Origin: JAMCXS01 sp964459065
GTDB lineage: Bacteria > Acidobacteriota > Terriglobia > UBA7540
Direction of reading: 5' to 3'
NCBI GenBank assembly: GCA_964459065.1
Contig: CAYWMN010000188.1
Location: 1 to 7,544 of the forward strand
Length of the DNA stretch: 7,544 bases
This document shows positions 1 through 6,560 of the stretch, piece after piece; within the stretch, counting starts at the first letter, position 1, and every line of letters starts with the position of its first letter. The notes under the pieces were generated by a model. It saw only the letters and a program-made list of their open reading frames with translations, was not told the DNA's origin and made no database searches. The position numbers and the translations under genes are program-made.

Positions 1-32
1 TTCGGAAGCAATGGAAATGGCAAGAAAGACCT

Positions 33-713
33 TCAGATGATCGCTCCGGCGGCCCGAATGTCGGCAAACACAAAACCGTCCCGCTCTACCACCCTGCCCC
101 GCTCAACGTCGATTGCCCTCCGGAACATCGGTCCGCCGTACGCAAAAGTGTGGAACTCGCCGTTTTCACCACAAGGATCGACTCCCACCGGCAAAGCAGC
201 CAACAATTCCGTGTCGAATTGCCGGCCGGCGAAACCCGCGTCCAACTGCCCGGGATCGACGCAGGTCAACACGGCCTGGAGTCCGCCGCGGACCATTTCT
301 TGGGCAAGTTCCCGCGTATCAATGCCCCAAAGCGGGAAAACGGGTTCGATGCCGCTCCCGGCCAGTTTGTCTTCGCGGTACTTCCGGATATCCTGGAGGA
401 ACAAATCCCCGAAAATCATGTGGGTAATCCCCTCGTCGCGAGCCCTTGCCACCGCACGGGCCATCGCTTCCTCATAGACCTGGTTGGAACAGGGACTGGG
501 GATCGGCACCCTCACCAGGGGAAGTCCCGCTCCCTCAGCCTGCTCGCGCAACAAGGATTCGCGCACGGCGTGCATGGCAACCCGTTCATATTCCGAATTG
601 ACTGTGGTGAGCAAGGCTTGAACGTCAAAAGCGCCCTGGCGGCGGACGACTTCCAGAGACCAGGCGCTGTCTTTGCCGCTGCTCCACGATAACCAAGCCT
701 TCGGACGCGCCAT
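33..713 (-). CDS. Dph6/DUF71-family PP-loop ATP-binding protein (diphthine--ammonia ligase-like)
   Basis: This encodes a 226-residue cytoplasmic protein of the adenine nucleotide alpha-hydrolase superfamily. Seen in the sequence: an N-terminal PP-loop SSGKDS (residues 11-16) for ATP binding; a central GDLF...YREDKL stretch (102-117); PLWGID (127-132); and the family's signature GENGEFHT near the C-terminus (182-189). Archaeal and eukaryotic relatives (Dph6) amidate diphthine on elongation factor 2 using ATP and ammonia. Bacteria do not make diphthamide, so the substrate here is unknown; an ATP-dependent amidation or adenylation is the reasonable inference. I chose the ATG at 713 because a GAGGG Shine-Dalgarno lies 6 nt upstream and the family motif block begins a few residues in. 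An upstream in-frame extension to 824 encodes Arg/Gly-rich residues unlike the family. The gene is complete and divergent from the efflux operon, so it is probably functionally unrelated. Family assignment is firm, function is not. Confidence 0.9.
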   Translation of the reverse strand: MARPKAWLSWSSGKDSAWSLEVVRRQGAFDVQALLTTVNSEYERVAMHAVRESLLREQAEGAGLPLVRVPIPSPCSNQVYEEAMARAVARARDEGITHMIFGDLFLQDIRKYREDKLAGSGIEPVFPLWGIDTRELAQEMVRGGLQAVLTCVDPGQLDAGFAGRQFDTELLAALPVGVDPCGENGEFHTFAYGGPMFRRAIDVERGRVVERDGFVFADIRAAGAII

Positions 714-740
714 GTCAACCCTCACAAAACGTTGAAAACA

Positions 741-760
741 GGAAACATCAAGGAAACATC
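741..760. repeat. 9-bp direct repeat, 11-bp period
   Basis: GGAAACATC occurs at 741-749 and again at 752-760, separated by 2 bases, so the copies sit about one helical turn apart on the same DNA face. It lies 28 bp upstream of the start of the minus-strand PP-loop gene, where a promoter-proximal regulator could bind. It may equally be chance; no partner site was found elsewhere in the window. Confidence 0.4.
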
Positions 761-920
761 GCCCCTCGGCAACCGCCCGTCTGAGCCTGGGTCCGCCGCA
801 ACGCCGGACGCGGCTTGAACCCAACGGCGAGTTTCAACATCTTATCATGAAGGAAGATTCCCCGGCTTGGCTTTGGGCAAAGTCGAAGTCAGGCGCCGGG
901 ACCCAGTTCGCCCCACCTCT

Positions 921-936
921 CATCCGGCCATCCGGC
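921..936. repeat. 8-bp tandem duplication CATCCGGC x2
   Basis: Two perfect adjacent copies of CATCCGGC lie 14 bp upstream of the -35 box of the tetR operon. A short tandem duplication is the simplest explanation; an activator site is possible but unsupported. Confidence 0.4.
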
Positions 937-949
937 ATGCGAGCCCCCG

Positions 950-978
950 TGGACAAAAGTCGCAAGGTTTATTAAAAT
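950..978 (+). promoter_or_regulatory. Sigma70-type promoter of the tetR-efflux operon
   Basis: The -35 box is TGGACA (950-955, 5 of 6 to TTGACA) and the -10 box is TAAAAT (973-978, 5 of 6 to TATAAT), with the optimal 17-bp spacer. Transcription would start near 985, giving a leader of about 30 nt that contains the GAGG Shine-Dalgarno (1006-1009) of the regulator gene. It is the only good promoter seen before the five-gene operon, and the downstream junctions leave no room for another intergenic one. The -10 box overlaps the inverted-repeat operator. Confidence 0.75.
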
Positions 979-993
979 GACCCATTAGTCATT
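976..993. promoter_or_regulatory. Probable TetR-family operator (inverted repeat)
   Basis: A perfect inverted repeat AATGAC-N6-GTCATT covers the last three bases of the -10 box and the predicted transcription start near 985. A symmetric TGAC...GTCA core of this size is typical of sites bound by TetR/AcrR-family dimers, and the regulator is encoded 22 bp downstream. The inferred mechanism is autorepression, and repression of the whole efflux operon, by blocking RNA polymerase; ligand binding would release it. The repeat and its position are directly visible; binding by the adjacent protein is inference. Confidence 0.7.
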
Positions 994-1014
994 CTACAGC
1001 CCTGTGAGGTCATT

Positions 1015-1632
1015 ATGCCGGTCCTTGGCAAAACCAGGAAGGAAGTTCTCACGGAGTTCCGCATGGCGGAAATGTTGGAAGCCGCCCGAAAAGTTTTCGC
1101 GGAAAAGGGATTTCATGAGGCGACCGTCGACCAAATCGCCGATGCGGCCGGTGTCGCCAAGGGGACCGTTTATCTTTATTACCAGTCCAAGCGGGCCATC
1201 TATTGGGCCGCACTCGAACAGGGCATTATGGCAATGCTCAATGAAGTCCAAACCCGGGTGGATCAGGAGCAGGACCTCGAAGAAAAGATCCGGACTTTCA
1301 TCACTATCAAGCTCCGCTACTTTGAAAGGAACCACGACTTTTTCAAGATTTATATTTCGGAGTTCGGCAGCGCTTACACGCATCCCGCGCAGATGCGCAA
1401 ACGATTTTGTGAACTCTATCTTCGGCAGGCTCGCGTGCTGGAAACCGTGCTTCGCAAGGGGATCAAAAGCAAGGCAATCCGGGGCGTGCGCGCGGATGCG
1501 GCGGCGCTGGCCATCAGCGACCTGACCCGGGGCATCGTCACCCAGCGGCTATTGGGATGGTCCAAGGGCGACGTTGAATCCGACATCCGGTTTGTCTTTG
1601 ATCTTGTTTGGAGAGGAATCGCAGCGTCATGA
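1015..1632 (+). CDS. TetR/AcrR-family transcriptional repressor
   Basis: This encodes a 205-residue regulator, a usual length for the family. The N-terminal DNA-binding domain spans about residues 12-60: a first helix with AARKVFAEKGF (23-33), then the helix-turn-helix VDQIADAAGVAKGTVYLYY (38-56) with the characteristic GTVYLYY recognition-helix end and a following K/R pair. Residues from about 65 to 200 form the all-helical ligand-binding and dimerisation domain, which is not conserved enough to name the inducer. The ATG at 1015 has GAGG 5 nt upstream. The gene is first in an efflux operon, and an inverted repeat overlaps the promoter just ahead of it, so the inferred role is repression of itself and the pump until a pump substrate binds. 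The stop codon overlaps the next gene's start (ATGA), suggesting translational coupling. Confidence 0.95.
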   Translation: MPVLGKTRKEVLTEFRMAEMLEAARKVFAEKGFHEATVDQIADAAGVAKGTVYLYYQSKRAIYWAALEQGIMAMLNEVQTRVDQEQDLEEKIRTFITIKLRYFERNHDFFKIYISEFGSAYTHPAQMRKRFCELYLRQARVLETVLRKGIKSKAIRGVRADAAALAISDLTRGIVTQRLLGWSKGDVESDIRFVFDLVWRGIAAS

Positions 1633-3074
1633 TAAAGACACTATTCAAGGTGGCCGGGCTTGCAGCGATCTTTTGTTTCAGCGCCCGCGCCATCGCCCAA
1701 ATGAGCCCACCGTCAGCCGCAGGCGCTTCGACGGCAGGCGGCGCGACGCAGCAGATCGACCTGCAAAACCCCTACTTCGGCGGGGCGCCACCCGGTCCGG
1801 CCCAGCCGGGCGTGATGCCGCTTTCAATCGTCGGCGCGATCCACCGCGGGTTGCAATACAACCTGGGCCTGCTGCTAAGCGAGCAAGGAACCCGGGCGGC
1901 CCGTAGCGCCCGGATCGTGGCCCTGAGCCACTTGCTGCCCAACGTTTCAGCGGGAGCTTCCGAGACCAGCCAGCAAGTCAACCTGAAGGCGCTCGGTTTT
2001 CCAAACTTTCCGGGCGTGCCTTCCATCATCGGGCCCTTCGGTGTATTTGACGTGCGGGGCTACGTGGACCAGCCCATCCTGAACCTGAAGGACCTGCACG
2101 AGGCCCACGCGCAGTCTGAAAACGTCAAGGCGGCCAACTACACCTATCAGGACGCCCGGGACCTGGTCGTGCTGGTGTCGGCCAATCTGTATCTGCAAGC
2201 CGTGGCGGGCAAAAGCCGCGTTAACGCCGCCCGCGCGGAAGTGAAGACGGCGCAGGCGGTTTACGACCGTGCCACCGACATGCGGAAAGCCGGCCTGGTG
2301 CCCAGCATTGATGTGCTCCGCAGCCAGGTGGAATTCGAAAGCCAGCAGCAACGCCTCATTTATTTGAAAGACCAGTTTCAGACCGAAAAGCTGAACCTTG
2401 CCCGCGCCATTGGGCTTCCGGTGGCTCAGAAATTCAACTTAACCAGCAGCGTTCCCTATTCGCCGCCGCCGCCCATCACGCTGGATCAGGCGCTCGACCG
2501 GGCGCTCAATGCGCGCGCTGACTATCAGAGCGCGCAGGCATCGGTCCGCGCGGCTGAGGCGCTCAAGAAAGCGGCCCGCAGCGAGGCAATGCCTTCCCTC
2601 AGGTTTCACGCGAATTACGGAGACATCGGCCCCAGGCCGGGCGAATCCCACGGCACCTACCTGGTCGCCGCCGAACTGAACATCCCGCTGTTTCAGGGCG
2701 GCAAGGTACGCGGCGATGTGATGCAGGCCAACGCCCTGATCGCGCAGCGGGAATCTCAACTGAAGGACCTACGCAACAAGATCGATTACCAGGTCCGGAA
2801 AGCCTTCCTGGATTTGCAATCTTCGGAGCACCAGATGTTGGTGGCCCGCAACACCGTCCGCCTGGCGCATCAGCAGTTGAAACAGGCACAGGACCGGTTT
2901 GCCGCCGGCGTGGTCAACAGCCTGGAGGTTGTGCAGTCCGAACAAGCCGTGGCGACGGCTAATGAAAATTACATTTCGAGCCTTTACAGCTACAACGTCG
3001 CCAAGGCGTCCCTGGCGAGGGCCCTTGGCCTGGCCGAAGAAGGTTTCAAGCAGATGATCGGAGGGAAACACTAA
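1629..3074 (+). CDS. TolC-family outer-membrane efflux channel
   Basis: This encodes a 481-residue precursor of the outer-membrane and periplasmic tunnel of a tripartite exporter. Residues 1-23 are a signal peptide: Lys-containing start, hydrophobic core, cleavage probably after AIA before Q24. The only Cys in the signal (C16) is not in a lipobox, so it is TolC-like rather than a lipoprotein of the OprM/NodT type. A Gly/Pro-rich linker (about 25-65) precedes two outer-membrane efflux protein repeats at about 66-263 and 284-467. Each has long Ala/Gln-rich helices and a beta-strand signature (QPILNL near 148; IPLFQGG near 352). The second repeat closes with the typical AGVVNSLEVVQSEQAV stretch. 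I chose the ATG at 1629, which overlaps the tetR stop; GAGAGGA lies 11 nt upstream. A TTG at 1608 would add seven residues ahead of an already good signal peptide. It should work with the adaptor and antiporter encoded downstream. Confidence 0.93.
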   Translation: MIKTLFKVAGLAAIFCFSARAIAQMSPPSAAGASTAGGATQQIDLQNPYFGGAPPGPAQPGVMPLSIVGAIHRGLQYNLGLLLSEQGTRAARSARIVALSHLLPNVSAGASETSQQVNLKALGFPNFPGVPSIIGPFGVFDVRGYVDQPILNLKDLHEAHAQSENVKAANYTYQDARDLVVLVSANLYLQAVAGKSRVNAARAEVKTAQAVYDRATDMRKAGLVPSIDVLRSQVEFESQQQRLIYLKDQFQTEKLNLARAIGLPVAQKFNLTSSVPYSPPPPITLDQALDRALNARADYQSAQASVRAAEALKKAARSEAMPSLRFHANYGDIGPRPGESHGTYLVAAELNIPLFQGGKVRGDVMQANALIAQRESQLKDLRNKIDYQVRKAFLDLQSSEHQMLVARNTVRLAHQQLKQAQDRFAAGVVNSLEVVQSEQAVATANENYISSLYSYNVAKASLARALGLAEEGFKQMIGGKH

Positions 3075-4324
3075 TGGCGGAGTCCCCAAACAACGTCGAA
3101 AGGAACGGCCGGAAGGAAGCCGACGAGCCTGCGGCGAAAACTCGCCGCTCGTTTTTTCAGCTTCATCCAAACGCCAAGTGGGCGCTGCTGGTCCTGGTGC
3201 TGGTTCTGGCCACGGGCGGCTTCTTCGCCTGGAGGTATTACTCCACGCATGAGACGACCGACGACGCGCAGATTGACGGCAATGTCTATCCCATCAGTTC
3301 GCGGATCGACGGCCACGTGATTGACGTGGAGGTGGAAAACAACGAGTTCGTAAAAAAGGGCGCGGTCTTGGTCCGGATGGATCCCACGGACTTTAAGGTG
3401 GCAATCGAGCGCGCCCAGGCCAATTACGCCACGGCACTGGCGCGGGCCGAGGCATCCCGGGTTGGCATTCCCATCACCTCCGTCAATTCCTCAAGCGGCA
3501 TCTCTTCCGCCCAGGCGCAGGTTGAGCAGGCGCAGTCGGCCATTGCCGCCGCGGAAAAACAATATCATGCGGCCCAAGCCAGGGTGAAGCAGGCGCAAGC
3601 GAATGACTCCAAGGCAAAGTCGGATCTCGCGCGCTACGCGCTGCTCATCAGGAAAGATGAGATCTCCCGGCAGCAATATGACCATGCCGTGCAGATGGCT
3701 GCGGCTGATGCCGCGGCGGTGGCGGCGGCCCGGTCCGTAGCATCAGCCGTGGGACATCAGGTTTCGCAGGCCCGCGCGTTCCTGTTGCAGGCGCAAGCTA
3801 ACCTTCGAGCCTCGAAGACCGGGCCCCAGCACATCAAGGTCAGTCGCGCAGAAGCGGCGGCGGCCGAGGCGGCAGTCAAGACGGCCAAGGCCAATCTTGA
3901 CCAGGCCCAACTGAATCTGGACTACACCACGATTCACGCTCCGGTGGACGGCATTGTGGGCAAAAAATCGGTGGAGATGGGCGAGAACATCGCCACGGGC
4001 CAGGCCCTCATGGCGATTGTGCCGGTAACCGGCCTCTATGTGACCGCGAACTACAAGGAAACCAAATTGGAAGACATGCGCCCGGGCGATCCCGCCAGCA
4101 TCCACGTGGACGCCCTAGGCCGCGACTTCAAAGGCCACGTGCTCAACATTGCCGGAGCCACCGGCGAGCGCTTCAGCCTGCTTCCACCTGAAAACGCCAC
4201 GGGCAATTACGTGAAGGTAGTGCAGCGGATTCCCGTCAAGATTGTTTTTGATCCCGGCCAGGACAGTCAGCATCTTTTGCGGATTGGAATGTCGGTTGAA
4301 CCCACAGTGATCACCAAAAAATAG
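3074..4324 (+). CDS. EmrA/HlyD-type periplasmic adaptor (membrane fusion protein)
   Basis: This encodes a 416-residue adaptor that bridges the inner-membrane antiporter and the TolC channel. The order is a charged cytoplasmic N-terminus (1-33), a single membrane anchor (about 36-55), then the EmrA signature TTDDAQIDGN (61-70). A first half of the lipoyl/barrel-sandwich domain follows (about 70-108, with NNEFVKKGAVLV). A long Ala/Gln-rich alpha-helical hairpin (about 108-285) has a Ser/Pro/Gly break near 130-145. The second lipoyl half is at 286-316 (IHAPVDGIVGKK), and the beta-barrel carries the family block GATGERFSLLPPENATGNY (361-379). Length and order fit EmrA-type adaptors that serve DHA2 MFS pumps rather than AcrA-type RND adaptors. 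The ATG shares one base with the tolC stop (TAATG), and GGAGGG lies 8 nt upstream. No lipobox is present; anchoring is by the N-terminal helix. Confidence 0.94.
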   Translation: MAESPNNVERNGRKEADEPAAKTRRSFFQLHPNAKWALLVLVLVLATGGFFAWRYYSTHETTDDAQIDGNVYPISSRIDGHVIDVEVENNEFVKKGAVLVRMDPTDFKVAIERAQANYATALARAEASRVGIPITSVNSSSGISSAQAQVEQAQSAIAAAEKQYHAAQARVKQAQANDSKAKSDLARYALLIRKDEISRQQYDHAVQMAAADAAAVAAARSVASAVGHQVSQARAFLLQAQANLRASKTGPQHIKVSRAEAAAAEAAVKTAKANLDQAQLNLDYTTIHAPVDGIVGKKSVEMGENIATGQALMAIVPVTGLYVTANYKETKLEDMRPGDPASIHVDALGRDFKGHVLNIAGATGERFSLLPPENATGNYVKVVQRIPVKIVFDPGQDSQHLLRIGMSVEPTVITKK

Positions 4325-4334
4325 AGAGGCTCCG

Positions 4335-4958
4335 ATGTTCAATGTCATCACCCTCAGCAGGGAGTTCGGCAGCGGAGGCGGGGCGGTCGCGGAAATGCTG
4401 GCGCGGCGCCTCCGCTGGAAGCTGGTGGATAAATCGCTGGTCGCCGAAGTCGCCCAGCGGGCGCAAATCGACCACACCGATGCCGCCCGCTTTCTGGAAT
4501 CCACCGATCCCTGGTTCCATAGCCTGGTTAAAGGCCTGTGGCGGGGCGGTTATGAAGGGGTGGCATCGCGTGTGGAGACCGACGTGATCGACTCCGAGAG
4601 CATGGCGAAAATTGGCGCGGAAGTTATCCGCGAGGCCGCAGCACTGGGCGGGTGCGTGATTGTCGGCCGGGGCAGCCAGTGTGTCCTTCACAATCATGAA
4701 GGCGTCTTCCACGCGTCCATCTTCGGCCCGCGCGCGCAAAAAAACCGGCGGCTCCGCGAGCGGCTGGCCCCGGGCACCGACGTCGAGCAAATCATGGAAG
4801 AGACCGACCGCCGGCGCGCCGCGTATGTCCGGCGATTCTACGATGCCGACTGGAAGGACCGCGAGCTGTATCACCTGACCCTTTCCTCGGCTCTCGGCCT
4901 TGAAGTTGTGACTGAGACCATCTTGTGCGCCGCCGGGCTTGCCCGGAGCGCTTCCTGA
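4335..4958 (+). CDS. Cytidylate kinase-like family protein
   Basis: This encodes a 207-residue cytoplasmic protein resembling the cytidylate-kinase-like family of P-loop NTPases, which are related to nucleoside monophosphate kinases but mostly of unproven activity. Seen: the N-terminal strand and glycine-rich loop ITLSREFGSGGGAVAEMLA (5-23), VDKSL (31-35), the second strand CVIVGRGSQCVL (107-118), the VFHASIFGPR stretch (124-133) and a basic lid-like segment RRRAAYVRRFYDADWKDR (159-176) followed by YHLTLSSA. The loop lacks the Lys-Ser/Thr of a true Walker A. To my recollection relatives often read GSGGRE here, whereas this one reads GSGGGA, so catalysis is uncertain. The ATG has GAGAGG 5 nt upstream and lies 10 nt after the adaptor stop; the stop lies 2 nt before the MFS start. 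Being inside the pump operon, it is probably co-expressed. A role in modifying or sensing a nucleoside-like substrate, or in regulating the pump, is speculative. Confidence 0.85.
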   Translation: MFNVITLSREFGSGGGAVAEMLARRLRWKLVDKSLVAEVAQRAQIDHTDAARFLESTDPWFHSLVKGLWRGGYEGVASRVETDVIDSESMAKIGAEVIREAAALGGCVIVGRGSQCVLHNHEGVFHASIFGPRAQKNRRLRERLAPGTDVEQIMEETDRRRAAYVRRFYDADWKDRELYHLTLSSALGLEVVTETILCAAGLARSAS

Positions 4959-4960
4959 CC

Positions 4961-6517
4961 ATGGCTAAAGAATCCAAACAGCCGGTGATCAATCCCTGGA
5001 TCATCGCCACCGCGGTGATGCTGAGCACCTTTATGGAGGTGCTCGACACGACGGTGGTCAACGTCTCGTTGCCGCACATTGCCGGCAGCATGTCGGCATC
5101 CGTGGATGAAGCCACCTGGACGCTCACCTCCTACCTGGTCGCCAACGCCATCATCCTTCCGATCACCGGCTGGCTTTCCAACTACTTTGGACGCAAGCGC
5201 ATGCTGATGACCTCCGTGACGGGATTCACGATTGCGTCGTTCCTGTGCGGCCTGGCGCCCAATCTGCCGCTGCTGGTTTTCTTCCGGATCATCCAGGGGG
5301 CGTGTGGAGGCGGACTGCAGCCCATTTCCCAGGCGGTGCTGCTGGAGTCTTTCCCCCCCGAGGACCGCGGCAAAGCGATGGGCTTCTGGGGGCTCGGGAT
5401 CGTGGTAGCGCCCATGCTTGGGCCGGTGCTCGGGGGCTGGCTGACAGATAGCTATAGCTGGCGCTGGGTGTTTTACATCAACATTCCAGTCGGAATCCTG
5501 GCGCTCGTCATGACCCAGCTTTTTGTTTTCGACCCCTCCTACATCAAGCGGGCCACCAGCCGCATTGACTACTGGGGCATCGGCATGCTGGCGGTGGGCG
5601 TGGGAGCCCTGCAGATCATCCTGGACAAGGGGCAGGAAAAGGACTGGTTCTCGTCAGCCTTTATTTCACGGCTGACCGCCATCTCGGTGATCGCGCTGGT
5701 GGCCTTTGTCATTTACGAGCTGGTGGTGGCGCATCCCGTGGTGGACTTGCGGGCCTTTAAGCAACGGACTTACAGCGCCGGCGTTTTTCTGATGACCATT
5801 CTGGGTTTTGTTCTTTACGGCAGCCTGGTGATTTTGCCCATTTTCCTCCAGACGGTTTTGGGCTATCCAGCTCTCCAGGCCGGCATCGCCATGTTTCCCA
5901 GGGGCCTCGGATCATTCATTGCCATGCCCTTTGTGGGTCTCATCATGGCCCGCTACGATCCGCGGAAGCTGCTGGTCATCGGACTGGTCGCCTGTTCGAT
6001 TTCACTGGTGCTGCTGGGCATGCTCAATTTGAATGTCGGTTACTGGGAAATTTTTTGGGCGCAGTTCCTGCAGGGATTGTCGTTGGGCTTCCTGTTCGTG
6101 CCGCTGACCACGGTTACCATGGACCCCATCCCGAATGAAAAAATGGGCAACGCCACCAGCATCTTCAACCTGATGCGGAACATCGGCGGCAGCATGGGCA
6201 TCGCGCTGTCCACCACCATCGTGGCCAGAAGCGAGCAGCGCTACACCAATTTCCTGGGACGCAACGTCACGCCTTATAGCCCGCAAACCCGGATGACGCT
6301 TCAAGGACTTCGCAACTTCTTTATGAGTTCCGGCGCGGATGCCGCGACGGCTACCAAGCGGGCGCATGCCGCGCTGTTTGGCATGGTCCAGCGGCAATCG
6401 GCGATGTTGTCGTTCAATCACACCTATTTGTTCCTTGCCATTTTGTTCATCGCCGTCTTGCCGGCGGTTTTCCTGATGCGAAGGCCCAAGAGCGGGGGCG
6501 GAATGCCGGTCCATTAG
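4961..6517 (+). CDS. DHA2-family MFS drug:H+ antiporter (EmrB/QacA type)
   Basis: This encodes a 518-residue inner-membrane antiporter of usual DHA2 length, expected to have 14 transmembrane helices and to export lipophilic or amphipathic compounds in exchange for protons. Seen: motif D1 in helix 1, LDTTVVNVSLP (28-38); motif A after helix 2, GWLSNYFGRKRM (70-81), with Asn where Asp is common; the motif B arginine R109 in FFRIIQG (helix 4); and motif C in helix 5, APMLGPVLGGW (150-160), the antiporter signature. RNIGGSMGIAL (407-416) is also typical of EmrB-like proteins. The last helix is about 488-506. I chose the ATG at 4961, 2 nt after the kinase-like stop, with GGAG 12 nt upstream inside the preceding gene. 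A GTG at 4925 would add 12 polar residues overlapping the upstream gene and is less likely. With the adaptor and TolC it forms a complete EmrAB-TolC-type system. The substrate cannot be told from sequence. Confidence 0.95.
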   Translation: MAKESKQPVINPWIIATAVMLSTFMEVLDTTVVNVSLPHIAGSMSASVDEATWTLTSYLVANAIILPITGWLSNYFGRKRMLMTSVTGFTIASFLCGLAPNLPLLVFFRIIQGACGGGLQPISQAVLLESFPPEDRGKAMGFWGLGIVVAPMLGPVLGGWLTDSYSWRWVFYINIPVGILALVMTQLFVFDPSYIKRATSRIDYWGIGMLAVGVGALQIILDKGQEKDWFSSAFISRLTAISVIALVAFVIYELVVAHPVVDLRAFKQRTYSAGVFLMTILGFVLYGSLVILPIFLQTVLGYPALQAGIAMFPRGLGSFIAMPFVGLIMARYDPRKLLVIGLVACSISLVLLGMLNLNVGYWEIFWAQFLQGLSLGFLFVPLTTVTMDPIPNEKMGNATSIFNLMRNIGGSMGIALSTTIVARSEQRYTNFLGRNVTPYSPQTRMTLQGLRNFFMSSGADAATATKRAHAALFGMVQRQSAMLSFNHTYLFLAILFIAVLPAVFLMRRPKSGGGMPVH

Positions 6518-6541
6518 CTGAAAAAAAGGTCGGTGCAAAGA

Positions 6542-6550
6542 TGGTATACT
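6542..6550 (+). promoter_or_regulatory. Extended -10 promoter of the secreted-protein gene
   Basis: TGG followed by TATACT (6545-6550, 5 of 6 to TATAAT) makes an extended -10 element (TGn-TATAAT type), which can work without a good -35 box; none is visible at the right distance. A run of seven A (6521-6527) just upstream could assist as an UP-like element. The expected start is near 6557, only about 4 nt before the ATG at 6561, so the transcript would be leaderless or nearly so. That matches the absence of a Shine-Dalgarno. Confidence 0.6.
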
Positions 6551-6560
6551 TTTCACCCGA

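Larger units (their letters stand above)
714..1014. other. Divergent intergenic region between the PP-loop gene and the tetR operon
   Basis: These 301 bases contain no convincing gene. The right end (950-993) holds the operon promoter and operator. The left end supplies the Shine-Dalgarno of the minus-strand gene, but I could not find a convincing -35/-10 pair for that gene; weak AT-rich candidates lie around 839-848. Two short direct repeats (741-760 and 921-936) are described separately. Confidence 0.6.

Noticed and set aside
2..40. Possible 3' end of a plus-strand gene entering from the left and converging on the PP-loop gene
   Set aside because: The frame ends in TGA at 38-40 after 12 plausible codons (ending MARKTFR), but the other two plus frames are also open there, so the evidence is too slight.
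714..824. In-frame N-terminal extension of the PP-loop gene up to an earlier start at 824
   Set aside because: The extra 37 residues are Arg/Gly/Cys-rich and unlike the family, whereas the ATG at 713 has a good GAGGG site and puts the PP-loop at residue 11.
1608..1628. TTG start at 1608 for the TolC gene
   Set aside because: It would extend the overlap with tetR and put a charged segment ahead of a normal signal peptide; the ATG at 1629 in an ATGA overlap fits better, and the purine-rich GAGAGGA then serves as its ribosome binding site.
4311..4874. Long open frame on the minus strand opposite the kinase-like gene, and similar antisense frames at 150-692 (plus), 2769-3170 and 6002-6556 (minus)
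   Set aside because: All are antisense to well-supported genes, arise readily in GC-rich coding DNA, and encode no recognisable domain.
4925..4960. GTG start at 4925 for the MFS gene
   Set aside because: It lies inside the kinase-like gene and adds 12 residues not typical of EmrB-like proteins; the ATG at 4961 follows the upstream stop by 2 nt.
6518..6544. Rho-independent terminator after the MFS gene
   Set aside because: There is a run of A but no stem-loop followed by T residues on the plus strand, so the end of the operon transcript cannot be placed.
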